This document shows positions 35,000 through 47,354 of a stretch of DNA of 64,000 bases, piece by piece. Origin of the DNA: Hypholoma sublateritium FD-334 SS-4 (taxonomy: Eukaryota; Basidiomycota; Agaricomycetes; Agaricales; Strophariaceae); the NCBI GenBank assembly GCA_000827495.1, contig KN817625.1, forward strand, positions 62,001 through 126,000, read 5' to 3'. Positions within the stretch are counted from its first letter, which is position 1. Each line of letters begins with the position of its first letter. A program made the translations under genes and the position numbers. The notes beneath the pieces were generated by a model. That model worked only from the letters and a program-made list of their open reading frames with translations. It made no database searches and was not told the origin of the DNA.

Positions 35000-37431
35000 A
35001 TGTTCTTTTCGTCAATCCGCTCCAGTCTGCGGCGGACGACGTCGCTGGCGCATACTCGACCATTCTCACACACTTCACGATGCCTACAAGCCGAGATTCT
35101 GGACAAAGTCATTGACAGCGAAGGCCTTTCTCCAACCGGGAGAATTCGCAACATTGCAATTATCGCCCATGGTGGGTGCCTCAACGTCTGCGCAATCCTA
35201 ATTGCTGGCGCGGACAATTCTGCTAACACTCCTCATAGTTGATCATGGTAAAACGACACTTGTAGACCAACTTTTGCGGCAGTCTGGCACCATAAAGCAA
35301 CTCTCTCCTACGGAACAGCTCATGTACTCGGGTGCTTCGACGTCGTCGTCTTCATCATCAACGACAATGACAGCGGACAGCCAAATCGAAGATGGCTTCA
35401 TCACCCGGCTTATGGACTCGAACGACCTCGAGCGGGAGCGCGGAATCACCATTCTCTCAAAATGCACCAGCATTGAATACAACGGACATTTGATCAACAT
35501 TGTGGACACACCTGGCCATGCGGACTTTGGAGGCGAAGTGGAACGTATTCTTAGCATGGTGGACGGCGTGGCTCTCATTGTCGACGCAACAGAAGGACCT
35601 ATGACGCAGACTCGTTTTGTGTTGTCAAAAGCTCTGGCTCGCGGTCTCAAGTGAGTCTTGTATACAACCTATATAGTTTAAGGCTCATTGTTATCAGGCC
35701 TCTGGTCGTATTGAACAAAGCAGACAGGCCCACGTCACGCCCGCAACAGGTTGAGAGCGACCTCTTCGATCTTTTTGCCACACTCGGTGCCACGGATGAA
35801 CAGGCGGACTATCCTCTCCTCTACGCGTCCGCGAAGCAAGGATGGGCGCAGCAGGACCCACCGGTTCTCCAAACAGCGTCGGAGTCGCTCAATCCGTCGC
35901 TGGTCGCAACGTCGACTACCATGGCACCGCTGTTCGACCTCATCATGTCACACGTTCCTCCCCCCACACATCTCTCGCGCACTGGCCCTTTCTCGATGTT
36001 GACCGTGCAAATCGAAGCGGACCCTTACGTGGGCATGCTTTACCTGGGACGCGTCCAGTCTGGTACTTTACGTATTGGGGACAACCTTGTGGCGCTGAAC
36101 TCGGAGGGTAAAAAGGTCGGCGACGGAAAGGTCAAGAAGATCCTCGGTCGCAGGGGTCTCGACAGAGTAGAAAAGGACGTTGCGGGTGCTGGTGAGATTG
36201 TTAGCATCGCGGGGATCAAGTGCGTCGCCGGCGGGTCTGGAGTCAATATGACGCTCGTTCACCCCGATGGATGGGGAGCCACAGGTCCCGAGCCGCTTCC
36301 TGTAAGCTTACTTGATCCGCTTCTCTCTATCACGGCTAAACGCTTCGTAGACGACACCCATCGATCCACCGACCATCTCTATTCATGTCTTTGCGAACGA
36401 TTCGCCGTTGGCCGGGCGTGAAGGCACGAAGCTCACCTCGCAAGTCATCCGCGACAGGATCTACAAGGAGGCCGAAACCAACGTTGCGCTGACCGTCCTC
36501 CCCGGGCCCACCTCCGAGTCCCTCGAGCTCCGCGGTCGCGGTGTCCTCCATCTCGGTGTCCTCCTGGAAACCCTGCGCCGCGAGGGCTTCGAGCTCTCCG
36601 TTGGCCCGCCGAAGGCTGTGATGATCCCCTGCCCGGAGAAAAATCCCGAGGGAACGCCGCGCGGTGTTTGGCTCGAGCCCATCGAGGAATGCACGGTCGT
36701 CGTCCGCGAGGAGTACGCCGGCGGCGTCGTGCAGAAGCTCACGATGCGCAAGGGCGATATGAGGAGCTACGAGGCGGGCGACCCGGAGGAGGGCTGGGTG
36801 AAGATCGTTATGGACGTGCCTGCGCGCGGCTTGATTGGATACATGGCCGGCGAGTTCGGAAATGATACCCATGGTCAAGGGTGCGCTGCGAATGTTGCTC
36901 GTTAAGATAAGGCGGAAACTGACTGTGTTCGTCGCAGAACTATTAACCACATCTTCAAAGGCTACGAGGAATTCAAAGGTGCCTTGGACACTGGCCGAAA
37001 TGGCGCCCTTATCGCCATGACGTCGGGAGAGTCATCGGGCTACTCTATGGCACCTCTCCAGGCTCGCGGCACCCTTTTCATTCACCCCCAGACCCAAGGT
37101 ACTTTCTCCCTGCTTAACCCAGTCTAAGCACCCAAGGCTAAATCATGTGGCGCCTGTAGTATACCCCGGAATGGTCATTGGCGAATCTTCGAAGACATCC
37201 GATCTATACATAAACCCCTGCATCAAGAAGCAACTCACGAACATCCGTGCTGCCGCCGCCGACGAGAAAATCGTTCTCTCCAGTCCCCGTGTGATGGGGC
37301 TCGAAGAGTCCATGGCGTACATGGGCGACGACGAACTCGTCGAGGTCACCCCCAACAGCGTGCGGCTGAGGAAGAAGGACCTCGAGGGTGCCAAACGGGG
37401 GAAAGTCGCCAAAACGTCCCCTAAGAAGTAG
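35000..37431 (+). CDS. BipA/TypA-like translational GTPase, probably mitochondrial
   Basis: A ribosome-associated GTPase of the BipA/TypA family. The ATG at 35000 starts a basic, Ser/Arg-rich leader ([20 protein letters not shown]), a likely mitochondrial presequence. Introns are at 35172-35238, 35651-35697, 36302-36350, 36881-36937 and 37099-37159; the TAG is at 37429-37431. GTPase motifs are AHVDHGKTT (G1), RGITI (G2), DTPGHADF (G3) and NKAD (G4). The elongation-factor-like domains follow, with [20 protein letters not shown] (EF-G domain III type) and [18 protein letters not shown], and the BipA-specific C terminus has [15 protein letters not shown] and [21 protein letters not shown] Ser-rich insertion after LMYSGAS lies in the switch region and is unusual for bacterial homologues. 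Expected role: assembly or stress control of mitochondrial ribosomes, by analogy. Confidence 0.93.
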
Positions 37432-38800
37432 GACCCTTCAAGTGTATATGACAAAGATTAGATGTGAGCTCGTCGATCAGCAGTGTTTCACGTTTCTAAC
37501 ATCTTTTGTAGGCCTTTAGACCTTGCTGTGTAGATCTATATCCATTGGGACCTCACTTACGAACATAGAAGACCCCCTGGTGATTCGTAAAATTACCGTA
37601 TGCCTCTCGCGGCGGGCACGATCGACGGGGTCGTTCCCGGCCGAGTAATACCTCAACCCCACTCTTCGTTGACCTTAGTCCACCATTAATTCCTCTCTGC
37701 ATTCTGCATGCCGGCTGTTGGAGCAGTGACCACTCGATGTATCAGACCTCACCTCTATAATATAATATTTATCCCCTTCAACCCTGACCGACGTTTAGTG
37801 TCTCGAACGCATCTTAAGAGACGAACTTCAAACCTCAGCCCAATTTATATTATAACCTGGTTGTGCGTCTCCTCCTTGTACTCTGCCCTCTACACTGTCG
37901 TTCGTTGATCTTCATAGCTTTAGGGCTCATGCAAATGTACTGATACTGTGCAGTCGCCAAGAACAACGACCTACCTTTCTGCGATGCGTGCTTATCCACA
38001 CATAACTATTCTCGTGGATTTCAACATGCGCACTTGCTGGTCGGATGTCCTCCTTTCAAAACCGGTCTCCTTCCCGCTTCTTTCTAGGTATGTTCGGATA
38101 TCTGGGAGAAAATGCTCATACTGATTCGCGAACCTTTGAGAGAGAGGGTAGGAGACTACACGGCCATTTTGCAACCTTTTTGGTGGCCTGCTCCTCGAGT
38201 TTGTCCGTGTCCGCTGGCTCTGTTGAATATCTTTACTAAACCTTGAATTATATAAGGGTCTGTAGAAACCAACGCGACTGAAGGAGTCTAATCCATTTGA
38301 CGATTTAGCGTCAGAATCAGCTTGGGATCAAATATCCGTTCAACATTCGTAGGTCGCGCGATGCACTTGACGTTAAACGGATCCAGTTCTAAGTGTACTC
38401 TTCTCAGATGACCAGCATTGTTCCTATCAGGCTCCTCGCTGCGGTCAGAATTCGTCGTTCAGAACATACATCAGACATGTCCTGTCTAGGGTCTCCTCCA
38501 TCTGCGGTGTAGTCGCCGGTGTCCGAGTCGTTGGCAAGTTTCCATTGACCGGGGAGCTCATTTTTCTGACGTTTTGTAAAGGGAATCTTCGATGTGAACA
38601 CTTATTATTGTCTCTTTGACGCTCCAGCTCTAAGTGCCCCTCATAAATACCGTTCGAAAGCTCTTTTTCACAGGAGCAAACTGTCAAGGTCGACATGGCC
38701 CTGCCATGGCCCATCTGGCTTCGTCTATTCGTCAGTCAACTCTTTCTATATGGACGAGGATAACCATGAAGTTCTGCAAAAATGTAGCTAGATATTGAAA
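37432..38800. other. Intergenic region
   Basis: About 1.4 kb with only short frames and no recognisable domain. Confidence 0.45.
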
Positions 38801-38935
38801 AGCAACCAAATCGGCCGCGATAATACCTGACGAATTACTCCTCGAAATCCTTTCTTCAGTGATATACCTTGTATCTATCGGCAGAAATCGGCAGAGCCTA
38901 GTACTTTTCAATACGTTGAAGTGATTGCGTGTTCA
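38801..38935 (+). pseudogene. F-box protein remnant
   Basis: One frame reads ATKSAAIIPDELLLEILSSV, the typical start of a basidiomycete F-box domain (IPDELLLEIL). It is preceded closely by a stop and is followed, after about 20 further codons, by another stop. No start codon, following leucine-rich repeats or compatible splice structure were found. It is best read as a broken fragment of an F-box gene; an exon of an unrecognised gene remains possible. Confidence 0.35.
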
Positions 38936-39415
38936 ACGTTCAGCCGTCAACCGGGCGAACAGCCGTTCTGAATCGCTTAATCTACGACTACGACAACCCC
39001 ACTTTTAGCTTGGATTATCCACCGGCCGTACCACTTCCGAGTCAGTCGCCACGGTTATCTTGGTTTTTTATGCTGACATTCTACAAGTTGCTGAGATAAA
39101 CCCGCTTTTGAGTCACTTACTCTGCGGTACCGTCGCTCCCGAAGATAGGGTGCCTTCTTTGGTACAATAAGGAACCTATATAGTGCCGCTATGGGGGTTC
39201 CACCGAGTACTAAAATAAGGAAAGGTGACGAACAGTGGACGACGTTTGTAATCTCTTCACCTTCGACATTCCAAAGAAGTCGAATTTCCCATCGGCGTGG
39301 ATAATGACATTGCATTCGTAAGCGGGAAAGAGGTCACCGGGGCGGTCTCAGAATTGGTATATAATGACCCCGTCATGCACCCCAGTTTTCATCACCTCCC
39401 TTTCCACCTTCAACG
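38936..39415. other. Intergenic region
   Basis: Region between the F-box remnant and the aldo/keto reductase start; presumably the reductase promoter. No gene seen. Confidence 0.4.
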
Positions 39416-41301
39416 ATGTCTAGTCCAAATAAGCAAATGCCATATGGTACACTTCACTCGCTCGTGCGAGTTGGTCTGTCATACTGATCTTATCGATTGC
39501 TTATCTTTTGCGTAGTCCGCCTCGGCAATTCTGGCCTGAAGGTCTCCAAAATTATCCTTGGATGCATGTCCTATGGTACTCCAGAATGGCAGAAGTGGGT
39601 TCTCGGAGAGGAAGAATCGATCAAGCATATCAAGGCAGCGTGAGTGAGCCTCGGGCATGCCCATTGCCCACAACAAATCGTGGTTGGTGGCTGATATTCT
39701 TGGGATTCCGGATTAGATTTGATGCTGGGATCAACACGTTTGATACTGCAAACGTGATTTTCTTCTCCGTGCGGCGTGAACTATACTAATAGACTGACCT
39801 CGGTGATGTAGGTTTATTCCAATGGACAATCCGAAATCGTGCTTGGAAAAGCTATCAAGGAATTGAAACTGCCACGGGATGAGATCGTGGTCCTGACCAA
39901 GGTGCGTTCTCGCAAACAGTCTGGAGCGCTGCTCGCATCGAAATTTATTTTATCATTCTGTTAGGTTTATTTTCCCGTTGGAAAGGCCCCGGACACGCCT
40001 TTCCTGCCTACGGGCGCGGATGAACGTGGTTACGTTAATCAGCATGGACTCAGCAGGAAGGTATTGTCATCAATCATGCCTGGGGAAGGCGAACAAAATC
40101 TCACTCGTGTCGTAGCACATATTCGAAAGCGTGAAGCTCAGTTTGGAACGTCTTCAGCTGGACTACGTCGATCTTCTGCAGTGTGAGTTCTGGTCTATTT
40201 CAAATATTATTCTCCAATTCCTCGTTATACGTGGATACTGAATCGACTTTAGGCCACCGATTCGATGAAGAAACTCCAATCGAAGAAACGGTGGGTATAA
40301 TTGCCGCACATTTTTATTGGTATCATATACCGATCAACGTGTTTCGCTCCAGATGCAGGCACTTCATGATGTCGTCAAAGCGGGATATGTTCGGTACATT
40401 GGAATGTCTTCCTGCTGGGCCTGGCAATGTGAGCCACATTGACTCTTGTTTCACCGGATACTCACCAATACTCTTAACAGTCAACGCTATGCAAAGTATG
40501 TCAATAATAGAGGCTGTCTCGCGTCACGCAACAACTCATAAAAATCCTATAGACTATGCGGTCAACAATAATTTGACGCCCTTCATATCGATGCAAAACC
40601 ATTACAGTCTTGTGTACCGGGAGGAGGAGAGGGAGATGTTCCCAACATTAAAGGTAGGCATTTCGCTTTACTTACCACGCAACCGCAAAGACCTATTATC
40701 AAAAAATCTAGCACTATGGAGTCGGTTCGATTCCTTGGTCTCCTCTTGGCCGTGGCCTTCTCACTCGTCCGCTTGGTACAACAACAAAGCGCGGAAGTAC
40801 TGACCGGTAAGTGTACCGTTTCTGGTATCTAGTAAATAAACTCACTACCTGTGCGCAATATAGAATGATCAACGGCTACGCTAAAAACAGTTCTGGCACT
40901 GAATTAATAGTCGGAGCGTAAGTTCACCTTTACCAGGCTAATTCCACCGTCTACTGACCACTCAAATCTTGTCGCAGAGTTGAAGCAGTTGCTAAGGCTA
41001 AAGGTGTCAGTATGGCTCAGGTAGCGTTGGCGTGGGTGATGTCGAAGCCAGGTAAGATATTATACAAATATTACATGGTACATCTAAAAATCATGTCCGC
41101 AGGTGTATCAGCACCAATCGTCGGGACTACTTCGTTGGAGAATTTGAGTGACCTTTTGGGTACGCCTCTCAGTGCCTTATTAATGCATTATGCTTCTGAA
41201 CACCAAGTGCCACAGGCTCCGTGAACCTCAAACTGACTGAGGAGGAAATCAAGCAGTTGGAAGAGTCATACCTCCCTCAAGCTGCCTTCGGTCACGCATA
41301 A
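39416..41301 (+). CDS. Aldo/keto reductase (15 exons)
   Basis: An NADPH-dependent (beta/alpha)8-barrel oxidoreductase of the aldo/keto reductase family, most like the aryl-alcohol dehydrogenase group. The ATG at 39416 gives MSSPNKQMPY, joined by an intron to VRLGNSGLKVSKIILGCMSYG. About 14 introns are needed; the TAA is at 41299-41301. The catalytic tetrad is present: D in GINTFDTAN, Y in NVYSNGQSE, K in VVLTKVYFP and H in LLQCHRFD. Cofactor-binding segments are IPWSPLGRGLLTRP and APIVGTTSLENL, followed by LTEEEIKQLEESYLPQ. The reading frame agrees across every junction, so the gene seems intact. Likely role: reduction of aldehydes, for instance during lignin-derived aromatic metabolism; the substrate is not readable. 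Confidence 0.9.
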
Positions 41302-42510
41302 GCATTGTACATGCGTTCATATATGCTTACGGCAAAGAGTACGACGCCCATCGATACTTCGAAGTTCGAATAAAATATTCGTGTCCGATTGTCTTCAAGG
41401 AAATTTTCATAGCACCGTCCATAGTACTGCTGTTGAACCAATGTACATTGTAACATTGTTGATTCCAGCGCGAAAGTTGAATACATACTTCGAAATTCGA
41501 ATTTCCACAAGTTCAAGTGTCAGTCAAAAAAGGTTGAAGGATTGCACTCCAGTTTAAATAGCACTCTGTATATATTATGATACGGTAAGTCGAGACTCGA
41601 CTCTCGACTCTCGAGATGCCACATACTACTGTCTACATAGTCACCACGAGAATAATCGCCCAAAAATACAGAAAAAGAATCCTTCGGGTACGGGGAATCG
41701 AACCCCGAGCTGCCGCGAGCACTCGTATAACATGAGAGGCGGCAATGTTAGCCGTTACACCATACCCGATGTAGAAAAGGGCGCTAATAAGTACTACCTG
41801 TCGGATATGCGTCTGGATTCTGAGAGCTGGCCGAATGCTATAGAAAATTCCACGACGTCTTTCTGTTAGATTTCCATGTGTTCAATGATTCAAATGTTCA
41901 ACCAAGAAGCGCGGATAAAGTGCTTGTTCCCACGAGTGTCGGCGAACGCCGCGTGGCAAGACCAGTTTCAGGCAGTGACGCGGACTTACTTACCCACAAC
42001 CAACACAGAACCGTCGATGTCACTCAAAGCCACCATCCTCGAAAACCACTCGCTGGGAAGTGCCTACGAGGCATTTATGTAAGTGAACAGTCACATCTCG
42101 AATAGATGAATCCCAGTACCGCGGCTCCGCGTCAATTATACCTTATACAACCCTACAGCGTTTGTGCGGGAGGTTCAGTTCCAATATTACACTCTTCATA
42201 TCCCATGATTGACGGCTGTTCTTTGTATCTTATCAATAGCAAGCAATCTCACCCCTTTCTGTTTCGCCGCTTCTCAATTATGGCCTCGATCCCTTCGTGA
42301 GCGTAATGGGCGCTTGACGCTGCCCCGGCCCCCATCTTCAGTAGACGATTCCCATCCAGCTGCTATTTTTTCACTGAATTGGCGCCCATGTGTCGATAAG
42401 GGCTGCTTTCTCAGCACGTACCTGACAGTCGGAACAGCGCAGGCCTGGGGCTTGTGACCACTGCTTTCTCATGCGGTGATTCTAAAGCCCATTGGGCCAC
42501 GGATTCCCGC
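41302..42510. other. Intergenic region with a tRNA-Glu gene
   Basis: It holds the tRNA at 41684-41769 and a short GACTC/CGAGTC simple repeat around 41590-41617. A frame of 65-75 codons at 41878 has no recognisable domain; it could be an upstream exon of the gene at 42511 but this could not be shown. Confidence 0.4.
41684..41769 (-). tRNA. tRNA-Glu (CTC) with 15-nt intron
   Basis: The mature part appears identical to the copy at 32200: acceptor TCGGGTA/TACCCGA, loop CTCTCA..C and T arm GGGGTTCGATTCCCC on the minus strand. The intron after position 37 is 15 nt (TGTTATACGAGTGCT) and differs from the first copy. A T run (CTTTTTC) follows downstream. Confidence 0.95.
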
Positions 42511-45500
42511 ATGTGGTGGTATCAATTGATAGTACTTGTACTGTTGGGAATCATCGGAATCATTGCTTGCTGTTCCGCTGCCATCATGCCTGAGCGTCAT
42601 CTCCAACCTCCCCACCTCTCTCTTCAAACTGATGACTCGAACTCGCCGTTCCAGCGACCTCGTAAGCAACCACAGTCTCTCGGCTGGGTTTGATTAACGT
42701 CAAAAAATAGGTTCTCTTTCCGTTGCCAAGAGCGTAAGCAGCGCAAAGACAATGGAAGAACATCAAGAAGCGCTGTGGCTGGAACTGAACGAGTTTTACA
42801 CTCAGAACCAGGTCGCCATCGAACGAGCGGCAGCTATGGACGTTACGATAGACAAAATGTCGGAGGTGGATATGGCGCTAGAGACCTTTGTTGAAACTGC
42901 CAGCACCTTGCTTCCGGGTCTGGTTGGGCTGGCAAATATCCATCCTGGTCTGGGAGGTACGTCGCGAGCCACTCTTTAACCTCATCCAAGCTAACCGAGG
43001 CGAAGTTGCTGTCTTTGCTTTCGCCGGGGTTATTAATCTGGATATGGCTCGAAGAGGGAATAATAGAAAGGTTCTCGCCGTGAATTTACAGATGCAGAAT
43101 ATGATGTGTGCGATGTTCCAGTGGGTTTCCTCTTTTAAATATGCGTCTAGTTGTTGACGGAAGCTCATTTAGATTACGGAAGCTGAGGCATATTCATGTC
43201 GAGGAACCAGAAAGGGAGGAAGAGCAGACCCGACTCCATCGTTTGATCAAGGACATCGCCCACGAGATCAAAGTATGCGGGAGCGATCTCGACTATTACA
43301 TGGATCGGAAGTTCGTGTGTAGGTCATCGAATCTAGCACTATATTCAGTTTCTTATTTCACTCATATAGCAAAGCTCATCAATGCTAAAACCTACGAACA
43401 CCGGTTCGCCCAACATGTCGACACGTTTGCGCGGAGGCGCTCGGAGTTGCAAAGCACCATCACCGCCTACATAGCCGCTGGCGTCGACGCTGCAAATCTA
43501 GGAATCGCTGAGGTTCAAGACAAGCTCGGCCATATGGATTACAAACTCGAAGAAATCATGCAGGCTCTTCGAAACCTGGACACCCCACGCGAACGGGAGA
43601 TGTACACGTTTATCGAGAACAACGGAGGGGCAGACAAATGCATCTCGAAGGACGACCTTCTCGTCAAATTGCTACTCAAAAGCGGAGACAGCTCAACGTC
43701 GGTGGCGAAGGGCCAAGACTTGGCAGAAATCCGTCAGTCCTTGAGGTCGGAGCTAGATGAGCGGCTGGATAAAGTGTTGGATGCCAATGTTCCCCGATTC
43801 GAAAAGCTATTGAAGGTTCAGAGCAACAACCTTGATCGTATCTTGGACAAGATAGAAAATCAAGGCTACGAAATTTCGGATCACTCTAGGAAGCTCGATA
43901 AACTAGTCACTACCACGATATCCATCCTCGAAGAGGAGAAACTAATCAGAAAGGCGACGGCGCCGATTATGTCTATTCCATTTACAGATCCCGTACGTCG
44001 CTACTTACTGTCCTTATTGCTGTTCAGCGTCACTGATTAAACGCACACCGTGGCCAGGTTCTTAAATTTATCTGGGACCGTATGGTCAGTGTCTTATATA
44101 CCATGACAAACCAAATCTGAAGGTATACTATAGGGCTTGAAAGGAAGCGTCAAAGCGAAAACTTTCGTCCTCACCTTCCGTGATCATATCCTTGGGCAAG
44201 ACGAACCTTTCGCAGAGTTTGCGACCCCAGTTGTTCCCCGACATACTATATATACGCCATTCTCGTGCGTGATTCATATATTTTTCCGAGATCCCGGCTG
44301 AAGCTATTTCAACTTTAGCAACCTTTCTCCGAGTATCTCATTATTACATTCTGAGCTCGAAGATCAATGGGCTCTCAAATACATCGACGTCAGCCACGTT
44401 CAGCCAGTTATCGAGGCCATAGACGAGGACGGGTCAGGATTCATAAGCGTCAAGGAGGCAAATACCTTCGCCATCTCGCGCCCTAAAAACTGGAGGTACG
44501 TCCACATCACCAGCCTTGCTCCACAGTCCTGATCCTGGACGTACTAGCTTTTTGCGATGGGTTGCATACTGGGCAGCAGGTAAAGCCTTGGTTTCGATCT
44601 TATGCGTGCCTGAGCTGATGTTGTCATATTCTAGGTTGGCACGTCAACATAACGAGCTATCGTACCAAGGTTTACGTCCTTGCGCAACAAATACACCAAG
44701 CTCTGTTCTCTGTCCACCCCGCCAATCGATCTTACGCGGAAGAATATATGAGCAACAAATCTTTCAATGCTCTCGAAGCTCTGCTCCGATCGGTGACACC
44801 TCTTCCGGATAGCACTCACGTTGACTCGAAGCTGGCGGACATAGCCAACTCTATGTCTACTTTAATGGAGAGCCGATTGATGATGAATCTTGATGAGATG
44901 TCCTTTGTCTTGGAGTCACCGGCAACTGTCAATCTGGTGGTTGGGTCTGGGAGGATTGAGACGGTGCGAAATTGACCACTCATTCGACCGTCTGCAACTT
45001 CGTCTGACTTTCTTGTCTACCAGTGGATACTACCGCTCTTATGCCTTGTTTTGAAGCGCCATCTCGATATTATGAGATTTGCACAAAGTCGCATAATTCA
45101 TGAAAAAGAGTTCACTTCGCATTCTAAAACTCTGGAATCGATATTTTCGCTATTCAATGATCGCATTGAGCATCTGCAATGTAGGTTGTCAGTTATTAGA
45201 CCATGTGTCACCTTCTCGTCGCAATTATTGACAGTTATTCTCCAGCCATATTTCGCACACATGTAAACCACGATGAAAAGGCACAATTTGAAAAGTTTGC
45301 TTTTGGCATGGTGCGTATAGCTGATATTTTGACGCAAATCGCTTCATGCCCATGTCTATTCGCGTAGTTTGCTGTTGCTCATGCAGAAAAACACGCCGTG
45401 CTATCGAAGAACACGTTACTCACATATAAGGACGACAAAGTATCGCTCAGCCGGATGTCGGACCCACACAGTAACCCAGAACCAATCCCGACCTCCATTT

Positions 45501-47354
45501 TGACCAAGGGGTCTGGACCAGAATTCGAATTCGATGAGATTGATATTCCCTCTTTCGAAGCCATGGTTCACCCGATGGAAGGCCTTTGGACAGGTCAATG
45601 TATACGAACCAATAACAGCCGGATTGCATTCCAGGGGTTCTTCCAATTCAACATAGATCCCATCGTCAACGGAATTCTGGCGGGCAAAGGGGAAACCTAC
45701 CTAGGAGAGGTCGAGTTCCGTGGCGAAGTCAAACCTGATCTTGAAACTCACAGCGGTCTGTTCAATGTAGAGTTGAGGATAGACTCCTCCAAATACGCCG
45801 ACCTGTGGTGCTCTGGACAGTATGACCCCGTGCGCGAGTCCATTAGCGGAAAATGGGTGGTCGATGACGACTCTGGAGATTTTCCACCCATGGACGAGGC
45901 AGAGGAACGGCAATTGGATCTTCGGCTTCCATGTGGGCATTTCTATATTACTCGTACCCCCGCCTCCGTCTACCGCTTCCGGTGGCTCCTCGATAATCAT
46001 CCACACAACACGTTCCCAAACTTAGCCAGGCAACGCTGGGCATTTGCAATTGAGGCTGTTCGCTTCCAAACACAGCAGCGCTTTTCATCTTGGACGTTCC
46101 TTCGTGCGCGTGCTGCCGAACGACGCGAGTGGATGAAACTTACCATGCAAAGAGAATTGGATAAAATTTCTCCAACATCGAAACCGCAGCTCTCCGATGA
46201 AGGGAAGGACAGGCTGTTTGCATTACGGCTGACCGTTCATCCAACAATCGGGAGGTTTTACGATTCTCTATCCAACTATTTCTTCAAAAGAATGGCGTTT
46301 ACTATGTGAGTGCTCACTCTTATTGCATATTCTCGACGCGGTGTATCGACTTAATATTGCTTTCTCTATAGCGGACCCTACAGTTGTTATATATGCGGTC
46401 GCCGTATCATATTTTCTCGCTATCACTGCATTACCTGCATGGACGACAATTTCAGCAATCAACTTGATCTGTGTGAAGACTGCATTGATATTCCTTTTCC
46501 TGGCGGGGCCTTTGAGCATCATGAGTCCCACTCCCTGATTCGCTCTACTCGTCGTATCTTTGACTGTGAAATGGCGTCCATTATCCTTCAAGCGCGTTCC
46601 AGCTCAGGAAGGGTCAAATCGTTATTCAACCTAGGCAGTGACCTACATCATGGAGTCTCTCCCGTCGCAAAACCTGAGTTCCGTATGCCTCGTAGGGGAC
46701 CCACCGCCGAGGTACTTCCATGCTGCGATTGTTGTGGCCAAGCAATCTCTCTTCCTTGTTGGGTTTGTGTAATCTGTTGTATGTCTCTTCCAACTTTATT
46801 TTCTCAGCACTGACGTCGCTCGACTGTTTCGTTTAGCCCTCGTACATATATGTATGAGCTGCCAACGCCAAAGGTCACCGCTTACGAAACGCAAAGATGG
46901 CATTGCAAACGGCCATTCTTTCTATCATCCACTCCTTCGTATCAGCGACAAGAGCCAAGTTGAAGCAGCCGAACTGAAGACAACTCGACTTGAAAGACAA
47001 CTGCAAGATCTCAACGGCACAATTTTAGCGCTCTCGCAGAAGATAGATACGCAGTTAGGGACGAGTCGCATGCAAGAGTTAACGAGGCACTCTCTGGAGC
47101 AGCAGCAGGGTGTGGCACTCGTTGACAGAGATGCCGAGCTCGTTCCAGTCGCTTCAATTCAGGAAAAAATAGCGCGGAGCAGGACAACTGCAAACTTCAA
47201 CGCTAAACGGAAAAGGGCGGAAGATGCTGTCTCTACAACGCGCTTCGAAGAGCGCATGTTGGCTCTAGAGAATAAGGTGGATAGGCAGTTTGCACACCTC
47301 CTCTCTTTGGTTCAACAGCTCGTTCCTCCAAGTCCTCGGTCGGGTGCTTCGTAG
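42511..47354 (+). CDS. Large membrane-anchored protein with coiled coils, EF-hand and ZZ zinc finger
   Basis: An unusually large protein of roughly 1,200-1,350 residues. The ATG at 42511 gives a membrane anchor, MWWYQLIVLVLLGIIGIIAC, then an intron ending AAAATAG joins QRPR in frame to SLSVAKSVSSAKTMEEHQEA. A long helical, coiled-coil region follows (for example RQSLRSELDERLDKVLDANV), with no catalytic motif. An EF-hand loop, DEDGSGFISVKE, lies at about 44421-44456. Next come a helical region (LEALLRSVTPLPDSTHV) and a beta-rich domain containing HPMEGLWTGQCI and GEVEFRGEVKPDLETHSG. A ZZ-type zinc finger, CYICGRRI..YHCITCMDD..LCEDC, lies at about 46380-46500, then CCDCCGQA and CMSCQRQR, and a C-terminal coiled coil. 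The TAG is at 47352-47354. Many introns; several junctions were checked and hold frame. Mushroom genomes have similar EF-hand/ZZ proteins of unknown role. Confidence 0.7.
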
